Source of the DNA: Phymatolithon calcareum
Lineage: Eukaryota; Rhodophyta; Florideophyceae; Hapalidiales
DNA length: 64,000 nt
NCBI GenBank assembly: GCA_977006965.1
Contig: OZ345356.1
Location: 2,046,001-2,110,000 of the forward strand
Reading direction: 5' to 3'
Shown: positions 11,021-22,368 of the stretch, one piece after another
Numbering within the stretch: position 1 is the first letter of the stretch
Layout: every line of letters starts with the position of its first letter
Translations under genes and position numbers: made by a program
Notes under the pieces: generated by a model
Database searches by the model: none
Told to the model about the DNA's origin: nothing
What the model saw: the letters and a program-made list of their open reading frames with translations, nothing else

Positions 11021-11236
11021 GGAGAAGCTGAGCGTCTTTGGTCTCTTGAAAAGAACATTCTAACAGATAATGGCAAAGAAATTGCACCAATTATTTTCGA
11101 TTCAATCCTTTTTCTGCATCTAAATTTTGAGTATTGGGACAAGCAGTCTGTCAAGGAAGCTATGGCAACAGCGAAAAGCGCAAGGCTTGAGAAGCGTTTA
11201 GAACAAGAGGAAGCTCACTTAGAGTCTGAAGAATAA
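11021..11236 (+). pseudogene. hAT transposase C-terminal (dimerisation) remnant
   Basis: A 71-codon stretch encodes GEAERLWSLEKNILTDN, then APIIFDSILFLHLNFEYW, and ends in a charged Glu-rich helix (LEKRLEQEEAHLESEE). The pattern of an S/A-ER-x-W/F-S start, a T-D/R stretch and a final hydrophobic helix with a Trp is the dimerisation region of hAT-family transposases. An in-frame stop lies just upstream at about 11000, and the catalytic domain is not seen. The fragment is therefore a relic. Identification is by eye. Confidence 0.5.
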
Positions 11237-11287
11237 AACAATTGCAATGCATATTGGAAAATATTCTTCTAATTGCAGTGCTATTTG

Positions 11288-11378
11288 ATGAAGAAGATGA
11301 AGAAAGTAGATTTTTCTCGAAAAGTTACCAACGCATCCGCTAGTAACTTTTATATCTGCTTTCTTCTTCTTTTTCCAT
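11288..11378. repeat. Head-to-head NLR-4 termini (foldback)
   Basis: An NLR-4 3' terminus in minus orientation (gaagaagatgaagaaagtag, then aaaagttaccaacgcatcc) is followed directly by one in plus orientation (agtaacttttatatctgc, then ttcttcttctt). The two make an inverted repeat of about 40-bp arms. It could arise from two opposite, extremely truncated insertions or from one rearranged insertion. Confidence 0.55.
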
Positions 11379-11399
11379 GATAACAGACTCCCTTTGGAT

Positions 11400-13290
11400 C
11401 TGCTGATATCTTCCGAGGTAATCCTCGAGCTTGCTTATGAGAATTGGCACCAAGCCATTACGTCGTTCTACTCGGGGAGCGTCTTGAAACACGTCGCTTG
11501 TCTCGATGTGTAATGCCCCTCTCTCTTGTCCCTGGAGAGTACTTTCTTCGCATTTTTAGAGCACTGATAAATTGGGCACTGAATTGCGCTCGTCACAACC
11601 GTATCGAATCGATTCGGCAGATACTTCTGGATCTCTCTTGAATGCTCTTGCTCCAAGATCCAAAACATCCGTTGAACATGATGAGCTTCACTTGATGGAA
11701 GCTATATTTCTGGTCGGTGCACAGAAGTTGAAATTCTGGCGCAAGAATGAGCGTCGCGCCTGCTCTTATGTCCCTAGTCGAAGGCGGACGCTATTTATTT
11801 TCGCGGCAACTCTTCGACCACGCGGAATTGGAGTTCTTCCCAACCATCTTGTGCGCAACCTTTCTCTGCGGAAACCAGCATGGAGGTAATCGCGTGCAAG
11901 TTCCTCTTTCTCTTTACCCATCCTTACCGAGGCGAAGACTCGCGCTCAAGTCTGAGCTACACGACCGTTGCACTTCCCGCAAGGCTGTCGAGTGCTCTTA
12001 AGTCGAACATCGACTCTACTTCTCGCGTGTCGCGCTTACCTCTATGAACCTCGTTCACCGACCTCGCTTATTCCTACATTCTTGTCCGTTCTTTTCATTT
12101 CGCTTTTCTTCATCGTGCGTCACTATTGCACCTGCGCTGCTATCGTCGAGACTGGCGCAACCCTGCACGGCGTAGCCTCGTATACGTGCTTGATCTCCGC
12201 GTGTATCATTGTTCCAGTAACATTGTGGAGTGTCTTCCGTGGCTGCGCGGCTTCTTTCCGGTTCAAGCCGAAGTCTACTGAGCACGACCGCTTATGTTCC
12301 TAAAAGTCTAAGGACTGTGCTACGGGGATGGTTTACTCGCTTACTCTGTCTGGAGTCTATTGTTGGTTTTGTTGGCTTGTCTTTCTTTCTTCCTTTCTGA
12401 CTAGTCTCTCCTGCTCTCTCCTCTGCAAAAGATGATCGAGTGGGATACTAATATCAGAATTGCATATACCGGATGTGCTTCAGATCATTTCAGATTGCCG
12501 CGTTTCCCAATTTGAGCCGCGTGATGATGATGTCTGTATTTTATGCAACTGGTGAGTGCAGGGTGTCCCTCTTGTTGAGCTGTTATTCTTGAACATTTTG
12601 ACTTATCTTCGCAATGATATCGCGGCACTCTGCCAGACATTTCTGCTACTGCATTCTTCAAGTTTGGGCTCTTGTGCCTGGTCTGGACGTGAACGTCCAT
12701 GCTTCAGGAACATGCTCGCAAACCCGGTTCGAATTTGCACGATAGGCTTCGACAAATTTGATCTGACGTGTGGGACCATCAAGATTACCAATTCAAAACG
12801 GAATTAGGTAGGCTAAAATCCAGGTAGGGCCTTCCCCGTGATATATCAAGAATCAAAATGCAACCAAAGCAGTCAGCTCAAAAATCTCGAAAAATGAACC
12901 AAAAATCCAGGGAAACAAGAATGAAGAAAGCAAAGAACGAAATAAGAACAGGTCACACGCGTTTCGCTTCGACGCAGTGTGATTGGACCACGAGATTCGC
13001 TAAGAACCTCATGGACATATTGAAACCCACTCGGTTCGGAAAATTTAAATCCCTTTGTTTTTGTAGACGCGAGAATACACGAGCTGCTTTCACGGAACTG
13101 ACGTAGGAAAATGTGAACCTGGACCGATATATATATATATATATTTAATAGTTCACCTGGAATTGAGCATTTTCGCCACGCGAAACACTTGCATTCAAAC
13201 TGAGTTCTATTGGCCAGATGATCTTTCCAACCTGATCAACCTTCAACTTATAAAACCTTATGCAGGAAAAATAAGTTGGAAGCTTAAATT
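11400..13290. other. No recognised gene; low-complexity tracts
   Basis: Several 80-110 codon frames exist around 11570-12300. One (11968-12303) could form two hydrophobic helices, but it has no ATG start or family match. Pyrimidine-rich sequence lies at 12370-12425. An (AT)n microsatellite runs from about 13126 to 13145. An 82-codon Lys/Arg-rich ATG frame at 12858-13106 is possible but unsupported. Confidence 0.4.
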
Positions 13291-13339
13291 CGATTGTTTA
13301 TTTTGATGTTAGGAGGATTTTATAAGTTGTAAATACCTT

Positions 13340-14444
13340 AATTGTTTCTTCTCTCCTCCACTTCTTCGTGACAGATCCCTCCTGGGCTTTCTGAAGGGCT
13401 TGTCGCAAGTCTTCATAAATCTTGAGATATTCAATATCCTTCATTGCTTCCTTTACGTCCGCATCTCTTCCAAGTACTCTTCTGTTTCTTAAAGGCGATT
13501 TTTGTGACTTAATGCAAACCTTTCTGCTTGATGACGTCTCCTCATCTTTGGTGGTCCCAGTCGGCACAGAACTCGCATTCGGTCACGGCGGTGTTCGGCA
13601 TACTTTCCGAAAACATTCTTGTAGAACAAGCCCTCTGCCGACTCGATTGCCGAGAGCGATCGATTTGTCATTGGAGTAACGTGTAACGCATACTCCCATT
13701 TCTGGATAATTAGTGACTTAAAGATCCTGATGCATGTCTCCGGTTTGAATCCACGAACATTCACTCCAAGCTCCCGAAGCTTATGTATGCATCATGCAGC
13801 ATTTCGAACTCTTACTATGGCCGTGTCATCTGAAACACCCTTGTTATTCATGCTTAATATAGTTCTCGTCCCGCCAAGTAAAAAGTGTGCTTCTGAAGCC
13901 CTTTGTACATAAGGACTTCGCTTTTTCCTGCTTCTGTGTTCCATTTCATGCCATTTTCGCTTGCCCAAATGGTCGCCATATCAAGAAGTTTCTGCATTCC
14001 TCGTCTTGTCTTCGCTTGAAGCTGAACATCATCTACGAACAATTGCACTGGGCTCTCTGACACGTTTCTGTCTGTCTTGGAGACGGCTTCTGCGAATTTC
14101 TCCATGAATATATTGTATAGGCATGGACTAAGCGGGGAGCCTTGAGGTACTCCTCGGTCGATGATACTCCACTTTTCTGTCATCTCCAGCTGTTGTGACC
14201 CATGAAGGTTTTAACAGGTACGCAACCATCCTTTTTATCTCTTCAGGGAGTTTCTCTGTCAGCCTCTTCATGAGGATATCCCTTGGCGCACTATCGTATG
14301 CCGCTGATAGGTCGAAAACTGCCATGAACGGATGACCCTTTTTCATTGTACTTTTTGCGCGGAGAATAGCGAGATATGTGCTTCTGTTTTTCCGAAAACC
14401 CATCTGAACCTTATTGAAGCGGTAGTTCTCGCGTATGTATACAT
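13340..14444 (-). mobile_element. NLR-1 LINE, 3' half of a split copy
   Basis: Minus-strand frames broken by frameshifts encode LGFRKNRSTYLAILRAKS, VFDLSAAYDSAPRD, GVPQGSPLSPCLYNIFM, the RT active site as FVDDVQ (FADDVQ in the intact copy), IRIFKSLIIQKWEYALHVTP and EGLFYKNVFGKYAEHRRDR. The order is the same as in the 29.8-31.4 kb copy. The 5' edge stops abruptly at ctag (14445-14448). The missing upstream half resumes at 22365, so the two segments are one LINE split by the element at 14449-22364. The 3' end is lost near 13340. Confidence 0.85.
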
Positions 14445-14464
14445 CTAGTGTCTATGTGCCGGGA

Positions 14465-14506
14465 TTTTTTCCTCAATTGAGTACACATTTTTCCTCAATT
14501 GAGGAC
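14465..14506. repeat. Subterminal direct repeat with palindrome
   Basis: ttttcctcaattgag occurs twice (14467-14481 and 14489-14503). The second copy forms the perfect palindrome cctcaattgagg. It lies just inside the left terminus of the TIR element, where transposase sites are expected. A related tcctcaaatta lies inside the right terminus when read inward. Confidence 0.5.
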
Positions 14507-14912
14507 TGAAAATCATTAAATTTTTGGAAACGAAAGCTACTCACTATCAGTCTCGACAAAAGCGTCAAGCTCATGGATGTCTTCAACGTGCTCAGCGAAA
14601 CAGTTCCTGCCAGTAGAACCGCCAGAAATATATAGTGTGCCACTTTCGCGCCTATTACAGTATGAGAACAAGAGGGTCGTCGTCTTGCATTTCCCAACTA
14701 TGCGGTTGTTTTGAACCGCACAAGTAGTCACCATGATATCTTCAGTCCTCCTTTTCTTTTTCTTGGAGTTAAGAGGGTTCTAGCACCGCTCCCGAATACA
14801 AATGTACGTTCTTCAGTGACAAAACGTCGATGAGTAATGCGCGTGGCAAATGTGTTATCGATGAGTTGCTCGAACAGCACTTGACAATTTTTTCGCTGCG
14901 TCATGTGCTGCT

Positions 14913-15799
14913 TGTTATGTTTCTCTACTTTACGGTCGACCTCTCGACCGATGCCGCAGCGCGGAAGTCAGGCATTGACATCCTCGGTCGGCAATGCTAG
15001 CACACAGATGTAATGTGCATCATCGTATTGCGTCCTATTGGCTAATATTCCTCGCTTGTTTATGGTTACCAATATGATCCCATTTTCTTGATTGACTAGA
15101 TTTTATCATACCATGATTTTGTTAGTATATATACCAAGGCGGTATAGAAGAAGAAGTGTAAGTTTTTTATTTAAAAGTTACCAACGCATCTGCAGACGCT
15201 TGGGGCAACTTTGCGAAGGCCATTGGGCCAAAAACAGGGTCTATCGTTCTTGTATGTTAGCGTGGTCGATTTCGACACGATCTGGCGGAAATATCAAAAC
15301 CTACCTCTGGCTTAGAGCCTCGAGGGGGAAAAATATTCCACTGTCTTGAGTCGCGGGTTTCAGGTTTCGAGAGTGGCCTTGGCCGCCTGATACATGGCAA
15401 GTATTTCGTCGAGTGCCCTCCTTGTAAAAGCAATTTCTTCATATGATACCTTGTCTTTTGATAGGCCTGACTTGAGATCTTCGATAGCATCCTTTCCAGT
15501 TTGTCCAGTTAGGTCTATGAGCTCGGAGGTGCTCATCGGCGGGAACATTCCAAATGCCCATTTGATGGCCAGGGTCCTGTACCTCCTTGACTTGAAGCAC
15601 AAGTGAGGTGGCAGTGTGGTCTTGATACTCGGGATGGGGCGTTTTTTTCCTTCTTCGACTTTCGTGGCAGCTTCCAGGATCTTTTGTCTTTGATATTGCT
15701 TGACCAAGGCGGTATAGCCGAAATTAAATTCGCCACGGAAGTCACCGGGCATACACCATCAACCAAACCTCGCCATCGCTCGACTCTGACTGCACAACA
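14913..15799 (+). repeat. 5' LTR of the chromovirus, interrupted by an NLR-4 insert
   Basis: The LTR starts tgttatg and ends gcacaaca. Without the 570 bp made of the insert at 15148-15702 plus one target duplication, it is 317 bp. That is the length of the 3' LTR, from which it differs at three positions that I could see (about 99% identity). A tatata motif precedes the insertion point. The outer flank ctgct (14908-14912) repeats after the 3' LTR. Confidence 0.95.
15148..15702 (-). mobile_element. 5'-truncated LINE NLR-4 inside the 5' LTR
   Basis: The 15-bp duplication accaaggcggtatag (15133-15147 and 15703-15717) brackets the insert. Its 3' end, on the left, is the (TTC)n tail with the conserved palindrome region gcatctgcagacgc. 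The minus strand encodes the LINE C-terminus, including AIKWAFGMFPPMST and TRRALDEILAMY. This event is younger than the chromovirus insertion. Confidence 0.9.
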
Positions 15800-15841
15800 G
15801 TTATAACTGACCTCTGCGCAGACAGTCAGTGACCCTTCGAC

Positions 15842-17218
15842 ATGGGAGACTCTACGCCACCTCTATCTGGAGGTACTTCCGCCAACCTCTTTGCGCCAAT
15901 CCAGGCACCAAGACTCAGCAGCATTTCTCGTAAGGCGATACAACATTTTCTCGCCGAGCGTGCTCACTACGAGTCTGCTGTCGCTGCGCAACAAGGGCTG
16001 AATCCAATCTCGTGGGCTGGCAGCATCGATGCCATTTTTTTACGCTCACTGCTTCGCGCCGGCATCTTCGGTAAAGACTACACCAACGTCAACGATTTGA
16101 CGGACGAAGTCATCAAGAACCGTCTTTCCACCCTCGTCGGAGGCACCAAGCCCGTGTCGTTCGACGACGCCCTCTCCGATGTCAAGCGCAACGTTCGCCT
16201 TGACAGCTCGGAACCAGATGCCCGTCTACGCATTCTAATGCTACAGACAAGCTACCTAGAGCTTTGTGAGCGTCGGGGCTGGACCTTCGTCTAGAAGGCT
16301 CCGAAAGCCGCCGTTAAGCATCTAATCGCAGTCTTGCAGCCTCCAGCGCTCAAGTTCCGGGTTGAAGATGCGATTCGCCTTGAGAAAAACGAACTCAAGG
16401 ACGACTTCTTCGCTTTCGCAGAATTTCTGGCTGACGAGGCCGAAGTCTGCGAAAAGTACCATCCTCTCCGAGCATTCCGATCTTCTCAAAAGAGCAGCCG
16501 CGGGAGAGGAATTGACGAGTTGAAGAAGGACCGTACATCATCCGCTACATCCTCTTCAGGATATTTTTCTGGAAAGGGGAAAAAACCAAAGCTTCCGGAC
16601 TGTCTGGACCCAGACTGCAACCAGAAGCACTTCGTCAAGGATTGCAAGTACACCTCTGACGACAAGAAAAAACTTCTTCTCGAGGCGCATAGGGCCGCCA
16701 AGAAGGCTAAGAAGAATGCGGAAAGCGCAAAAGTCTCAGCTCTCATGGACACGCAGACCGCCACTGCAGAGTCTCAGCCGAGGCCTCCGTTGCTATCTTC
16801 ACCCTCATCAAGCGCGGTAATTCTGGCCGACATTCATGGCCACAACTTCGCCTGCCGCATTGACTCCGGTGCTGACGATGTCGCAATCTCCGATACGATC
16901 GTCAAGTACCTGGGAGACCACGGTCATTTCCTACCTACCCTGCTCTCAACAAATGGACGCAATTTCAAGGCTGTCGACGGCCACGAAGTGAATGTTCTCG
17001 GACAAGTTCAGATCAGTCCGAAGCATAATACTGTCGCTGGACCTTGTCGTCTTCGAAATATCAAGGCTTACATCATGCCCTGCGAAGAGAATTCAACCAT
17101 CGATGGAGCGTCATGTCCTGGAGAAATCATCCTCGGGAATCCGTTCCTTGTCCACTCTGGCCTCAGCGCTACAGACTTCATCGCTCAGAACATTGACCAT
17201 CTCTCGTCCTTGGACTAA
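15842..17218 (+). pseudogene. Chromovirus gag-protease region with internal stop
   Basis: The ATG at 15842 opens a Gag frame of about 460 codons interrupted by TAG at 16292-16294 and closed by TAA at 17216-17218; all parts are in one frame. The knuckle is CLDPDCNQKHFVKDC (C-x4-C-x3-H-x4-C, an unusual spacing). The aspartic protease shows CRIDSGADDVAISD with the catalytic DSG, and IILGNPFL near the C-terminus. Gag assembles the particle and protease would mature the polyprotein. The internal TAG would truncate Gag after 150 residues, so this copy should not make functional Gag unless read through. Confidence 0.85.
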
Positions 17219-20200
17219 GGCAGTCTCAATGAAGACCCTTCCCCAACAAAGATCGGAAAGCTGGGCGTGAAACTTCTCACTGGCTTTGCAGAACCCACTC
17301 TGGATATGGCACACGCTCTGAGGTATTCAGATGATACCCCTCGCCTATGCAAGATTGTCGCCAACGGCGATTTTCCGCTAGTGGAGGGAGACGACATTGA
17401 CTACAAGGATGTCGGAATTGGTGGCCAGGACGAGAACGAGCTCAAGCATGCTATAGATGACGCCATTCAGCGTGCCGAAAAGCACCTGCCAAATCGCCTC
17501 AAGGAGCCTTTCCGGAACATGGTTCTAGAGTACAAGGACGTCTTTCGCACTCGACTCGGTGCGGATCCACCTGTCGATGCTCCACCAATGGAGATCAAAT
17601 TTGAAAGCGAGGAACGTCCTGTAAAAGTTCGCCAGCGCACGTACTCGCCCGAGGAACTGAAATTCATGAAGAAGAAATGCGATGAGCTCCTAGATGTTGG
17701 ATACATCTACCGCAACCCTTCTTCGAAATGTGCTTGCGCCCCTCTCATCGTTCCGAAGGATGGACCTGAAGGATATCGTTTCACCGTTGATACCGCCCTG
17801 TCAACGCCCAGACAAAGAAGCACGTGTGGCCAATGCCGCATGCTGATCCGATGCTCGCAAAGCTTGCCGGAGCATCCATCTTCTTTCAGCTCAACTTTAT
17901 TCATGGATACTGGCAGTTTCCTCTCTCCAAGAGCTCACAAGAATTCCAGTCCTTCCACACGCCATTTGGTGTCTTCACACCGAATCGAGTTCTGCATGGC
18001 GCCACGAACTCAGTATCTTATTTCCAGTCATCCATGGGATCTTTCTTCTCTCACTTGGACTTGCTCATATGGCTCGACGATATGTTGGGTTACTCTACAG
18101 ATGCCGAGAAATTGATCACATCGCTGAAGGCTGTACTTGAAATCTGTCAGACGAAAGGCCTCAAGCTCAACCCGAGAAAGTGCAATCTTATTGCAACCAG
18201 TGTCCAAATCATTGACGTAAAAGGCACCAAGTTTCATCCACGCCAATATGAGGCTCTAACGTCCATGGAGCCCCCAAGAACTGTCGGCTCTCTTATGGAG
18301 CTTGTACATGGTGCAAACTGGATGAGAACTGCCATACCGAAATTCTCAGAGCTCATCGAGCCTTTATACATCCTGTTGGAATCCCAGTATTCCTTCCACA
18401 ACACTCGAAAGAAGTCTAAGATTCGTAATCGCCCTCGTTCGGCATGGGGAGATGAGCACCAAGCTGCATTCTCATCCCTCATTCAGGCCATCACTCATCA
18501 AGTCACTCTTGCCACACCAGATCCAGGAAAACGCCTGTGTCTCTTTACGGATGCCTCTTCGACGCATTGGGCCGGTGTCCTGACCCAGGTCGATCCAGTC
18601 GAGATCGCAGCAAGCACACTGCTGCCGCATCAATGGAAGCATTCTCCCGTTGCTTTCGTCTCTGGCTCATTTCGAGGACCTTCGTCATGCTGGACGACTC
18701 CTGAGCAAGAGAGCTACGCGATTGTCGCAAGCATCACTCGGCTTTCTCACATACTTGCAGCATGCGGAGAATTCTCGCTGTTCACCGATCACAAGAATAT
18801 CCTGTACATTCTATCGCCAACTCGTTTCAACGCCAACGTTGCACGTCATATCGTTCAAAAGACACAGCGATGGGCATTACGCCTCGCTGAGTTCAACTTC
18901 ACTGTTGAGCACATCGCCGGAGAGCTCAATACCTGGGCCGACATTCTCACTCGATGGGCAGCCCCAGGAAATTCTGAGTCTCCTGCTCGACGCCTCAGCG
19001 TTCTTCGAATGCCTCTGATCACCGAAGATCTACCAGACCTTCCTTCCCTGGATGTTGTGGCTAAGTCTCAGCTTGCATCGCCGCCAACGCCGGACTCTGG
19101 TTTCACTCACACGCCCGACCAGAATTGCGGCATATGGAAGAACAAGAACGGGAAGATCTACATTCCAGACGACGACGAAGAGCTGCAATTGCGAATTTGT
19201 GTCGCAGCTCATTGCGGTCTCGGAGGACATCTAGGGCTGACTGCCACCACGAGTATTATCAAGGAAAAGCTTCACTGGTCTACTGTTGATGCCGATGTCA
19301 AGGCCTTCGTGCAAATCTGCCTTGTCTGCTCTCTTTCTTCGAGCGGTTCCAAGGTCCCTCACCCTCTTGGCCAACAAATCCACGCTCAGCGTCCGTCTGA
19401 GTTACTCCACTTCGACTTTCTCTATGTTGGAGAGTCTCGCACCGGTCATGAGTACATTCTGATTCTGAAAGACGACTTCTCCGGCTACGTTTTCCTCCGT
19501 CCCTGCAAGAAAGCGGATGCAAAAACTACCGCCAGCGTCCTCACTGAATACTTCTCGACATTCGTCCCCGTCCTGAAATGGTTCTCAGACCAAGGACCTC
19601 ATTTCTGCAATAAGGTCATGCAGAATCTTGCGTCGTCACTGGGAGTCAAGCACCGTTTCTCTACAGTCTACGCACCATGGTCGAATGGAACAGTTGAGTC
19701 TGTTTGCAAGGAAGTTCTTCGTGTGATGCATGCATTCAATGCAGAAACACGCACACCTGAAGCAGAATGGCCCAAATCAGTTCAGGCTATTTAGAGCATC
19801 ATTAACAACTCTCCTTCTCGTCGGCTCGGTGGTCGCGCTCCAATAACCGTCCACACGGGTATGCCTCCTGGTAACCCACTCATAGTTGCTCTCACCCAGT
19901 GTAACGTTCCGAACATGCAGTCTCAAGACCATGCAAGGCTTGAACAGAAGCTCGGTATCGACAATCTGCACCATTCTCTCGACAAGATGCACAAGGAAGT
20001 CGATCAGACTCTGTCCGAAACCCGAAAGAAAGCCGTTGAACGTCACAACGCTAAGACGCATGTAGTTACCTACAAGCCAACCGTGGGGGACTATGTCGTT
20101 GTTGCTCGCACTCATGGACCGCGCACAAAGATGTCGACGAACTGGGTCGGACCCCGCCGCATCTCACGCATTCTCTCAGACTTCACAGTCGAGATTGATC

Positions 20201-20643
20201 ATCTTACAAACAACTCCACAGCAGTTGTGCACATCTGTCGCATTAAGCCCTACGCCGACGCTACGGTCGGGACGCCGACACAAATGCAGGAAATCGCAGA
20301 GTTTACGGATCGGATCTTGTATTCTGTGGACAAAATCAAGGACCTCCGCGAAGCAGCAGATCACTTCGAAGTTCTCGTCTCTTGGAAGGGCCTTACTTCT
20401 TCAGGCGATTCCTGGGAGCCGCTTACCGTTATGTTTGAGGACGTCCCCTCCAAAGTCCGCACGTTCTTCGACCGACACCGTCAAACAAAAGTGATGCGTC
20501 GCGCACGGAGCTCCATCGGCCTTTTGGCCAACCGTGGGGGACTGTTATGTTTCTCTACTTTACGGTCGCCCTCTCGACCGATGCCGCAGCGCGGAAGTCA
20601 GGCATTGACATCCTCGGTCGGCAATGCTAGCACACTGATGTAA
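17219..20643 (+). pseudogene. Chromovirus pol: RT, RNase H, integrase, chromodomain
   Basis: After TAA at 17216 the same frame continues through an RT lead-in (RQRTYSPEELKFMKKK, then APLIVPKD) to about 17791, where one base seems lost; RT then continues in another frame. RT motifs are FFQLNFIHGYWQFPL and the catalytic box as IWLDDML (18067-18087). RNase H has LFTDASSTHWAGVL, LFTDHKN and NTWADILTRW. Integrase has a His-His-Cys-Cys region (GHLGLTAT...CLVC) and the D,D-35-E core (HFDFLYV, SDQGPHF, NGTVES). TAG at 19792-19794 replaces the expected Trp in the C-terminal integrase. A chromodomain (HFEVLVSWKGL...SWEPL) lies near 20365-20450. The frame ends inside the 3' LTR. Confidence 0.9.
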
Positions 20644-20859
20644 TGTGCATCATCGTATTGCGTCCTATTGGCTAATATTCCTCGCTTGTTTATGGTTACC
20701 AATATGATCCCATTTTCTTGATTGACTAGATTTTATCAAACCATGATTTTGTTAGTATATATACCAAGGCGGTATAGCCGAAATTAAATTCGCCACGGAA
20801 GTCACCGGGCATACACCATCAACCAAACCTCGCCATCGCTCGACTCTGACTGCACAACA
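20543..20859 (+). repeat. 3' LTR of the chromovirus
   Basis: 317 bp, tgttatg...gcacaaca, uninterrupted. It supplies the undisturbed reference for the 5' LTR and overlaps the last 100 bp of the pol frame. Confidence 0.95.
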
Positions 20860-22368
20860 CTGCTGACCCTCTGGATGGGCACCAAAGAATAAAAGTTATC
20901 TAAAAATCACGCAAATGACCGGAAGAGATTGATGACCCCTATGAGCGATAGTCGCACTTGTTGAACATGCAGCATTATCGCACTTCTTCCACTCGCTGAG
21001 TGCTGTATCTCTCAACCGTTCTCCGGCTAGTGACCTCCGCTCCCATGCAAACGCGATATAGACTCATGGACGCAAATCAGGTCCGACAGAGGCACAGTGC
21101 GCTTTCTGTGGTCAGTTATGGCATCGACAGAATCTTGGCCGAGCGGCCAGCGGTGCTGCGCAGACTACATGTTTCACTTGGTTGCGCAGTGAATGAAATT
21201 CACTGGAGGTATTCGGCGAACAGCTTACCAATCTTTGCAGAAGAAGGAGCGGTGAGATAGTTCTTTGGCCTTGTTGTCGTCCAAAATTGCTCCCGGCACT
21301 GAGCTCACCTCTTGCCATGAGGACGAGTAATCCGAAAAACTCAATCAGATCTGTCACTGTGGTCTCTTGTTGTCCAGTTTTTCACAGCTTAGCGGACGCC
21401 AAATCAGCAAAATTCTCGCAGGTGAACGTGGGGAAACATCTTCATGGCGCAATTGTACTTCGTAGGAAGACCACTATCGTCATTTTCGGATAACAAATCT
21501 CCGGTTAGAGTGCGAATTGTCCAGAACTTAGAGGAAAATCAAACCCGACACGGTCCTAGAGCTTGGTGCCCGTACCATGTCTCCTCGTAAGCGACAGTAT
21601 TCGGTTCGCGGTCAGGTGAGACGACATCAAGTTCGTTTTGCGATGTTTCGTCCCAAAAGCCCTTCAAGACCCAGGAAAGAGAGCCCAGAAGAGTGCTTTA
21701 AAGCTGCTTAAGGTTTTATCGAAGCTTTTTGTCCTTCTGAAGAGCTTCTAAATGCCACTGTGGACAATAAACTGGCGTTTCGCGATGAAGATGGGCGAGG
21801 ATGAGTAGTGTAAGCAGTCCTGGGTTGGTATTGCGCTTTACCGGTGTTGGCTCGGTTCAAGATGGTGAGCTTCTGCAATGCCATCGTCAGTGTCTCCTAT
21901 CTTGACGTTGAACAGGTTGACTCTCTTCAAGTTAGTCTTCTTCGATGAATGCCAAATTATGACACATTTTACGCGAAGTGATATGCTTACGCGACCATTG
22001 AGTTTTCCTCGAGTACCTCCTGAACCGTACCACTTACACTTTTTCAGTTGGAAAAGGCTCCATATTGTCTGGAGCACTCTGTGAGACCGGTCACCGATGT
22101 TTCCTTTGCGTGCACGGATGTACCGACCACGTGGGGCCGGACTTTCTCTCATGGCATGGCACGTCTGGTACTTCTAGATGACCACTATATTTTCGTTGCT
22201 AGCGCCGAACGAAGAAATTTTAAGGTAGTAGTTGCGGTACTCCTCACCCACTATACAAGTCCGGATTTCCAATAATGGCGCGAATGATCCGTTCTGAGTT
22301 CGATTTACTAATTTTTTTGAGCTTTTGAATCGGTCCTAATTTGAGGACGTTCGGCACATAGACACTAG

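Larger units (their letters stand above)
14913..20859 (+). mobile_element. Ty3/gypsy chromovirus LTR retrotransposon
   Basis: The two LTRs begin TG and end CA, with the 5-bp target duplication ctgct at 14908-14912 and 20860-20864. Internal order is Gag, zinc knuckle, protease, RT, RNase H, integrase, chromodomain, which defines the chromovirus lineage of Ty3/gypsy. A purine tract (gtggggga) lies just before the 3' LTR. A primer-binding site was not identified after the 5' LTR (gttataactgacc). Young by LTR identity, but the coding region has three stops and a frameshift. Confidence 0.95.
14449..22364. mobile_element. TIR element (TGTCTATGTGCCG ends, CTAG duplication) with nested chromovirus
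   Basis: The left end tgtctatgtgccg (14449-14461) and right end cggcacatagaca (22352-22364) are perfect 13-bp inverted repeats. They are flanked by ctag on both sides (14445-14448, 22365-22368). Removing this segment and one ctag restores the NLR-1 LINE exactly as in the 29.9-kb copy (ctagagctgag). Without the 5.95-kb chromovirus the element is about 2.0 kb. Minus-strand frames at 14537-14900 and 20880-22150 look partly coding but are broken, and no transposase family could be fixed. TGT...ACA ends with a 4-bp duplication recall Ginger-type elements; this is only a suggestion. Confidence 0.75.

Noticed and set aside
11968-12303. Possible two-helix membrane protein
   Set aside because: Non-ATG start, no relatives recognised, and the hydrophobicity follows from a pyrimidine-rich tract.
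14449-22364. Inversion as the explanation for the two NLR-1 halves
   Set aside because: Both halves are on the same strand and in the right order, with a 4-bp duplication and inverted termini, so insertion explains it fully.
20860-22364. Firm piggyBac assignment from minus-strand TDLIEFFGLLVLMA
   Set aside because: The resemblance is short, the termini and CTAG duplication do not fit TTAA-specific piggyBac elements, and the frame is broken.
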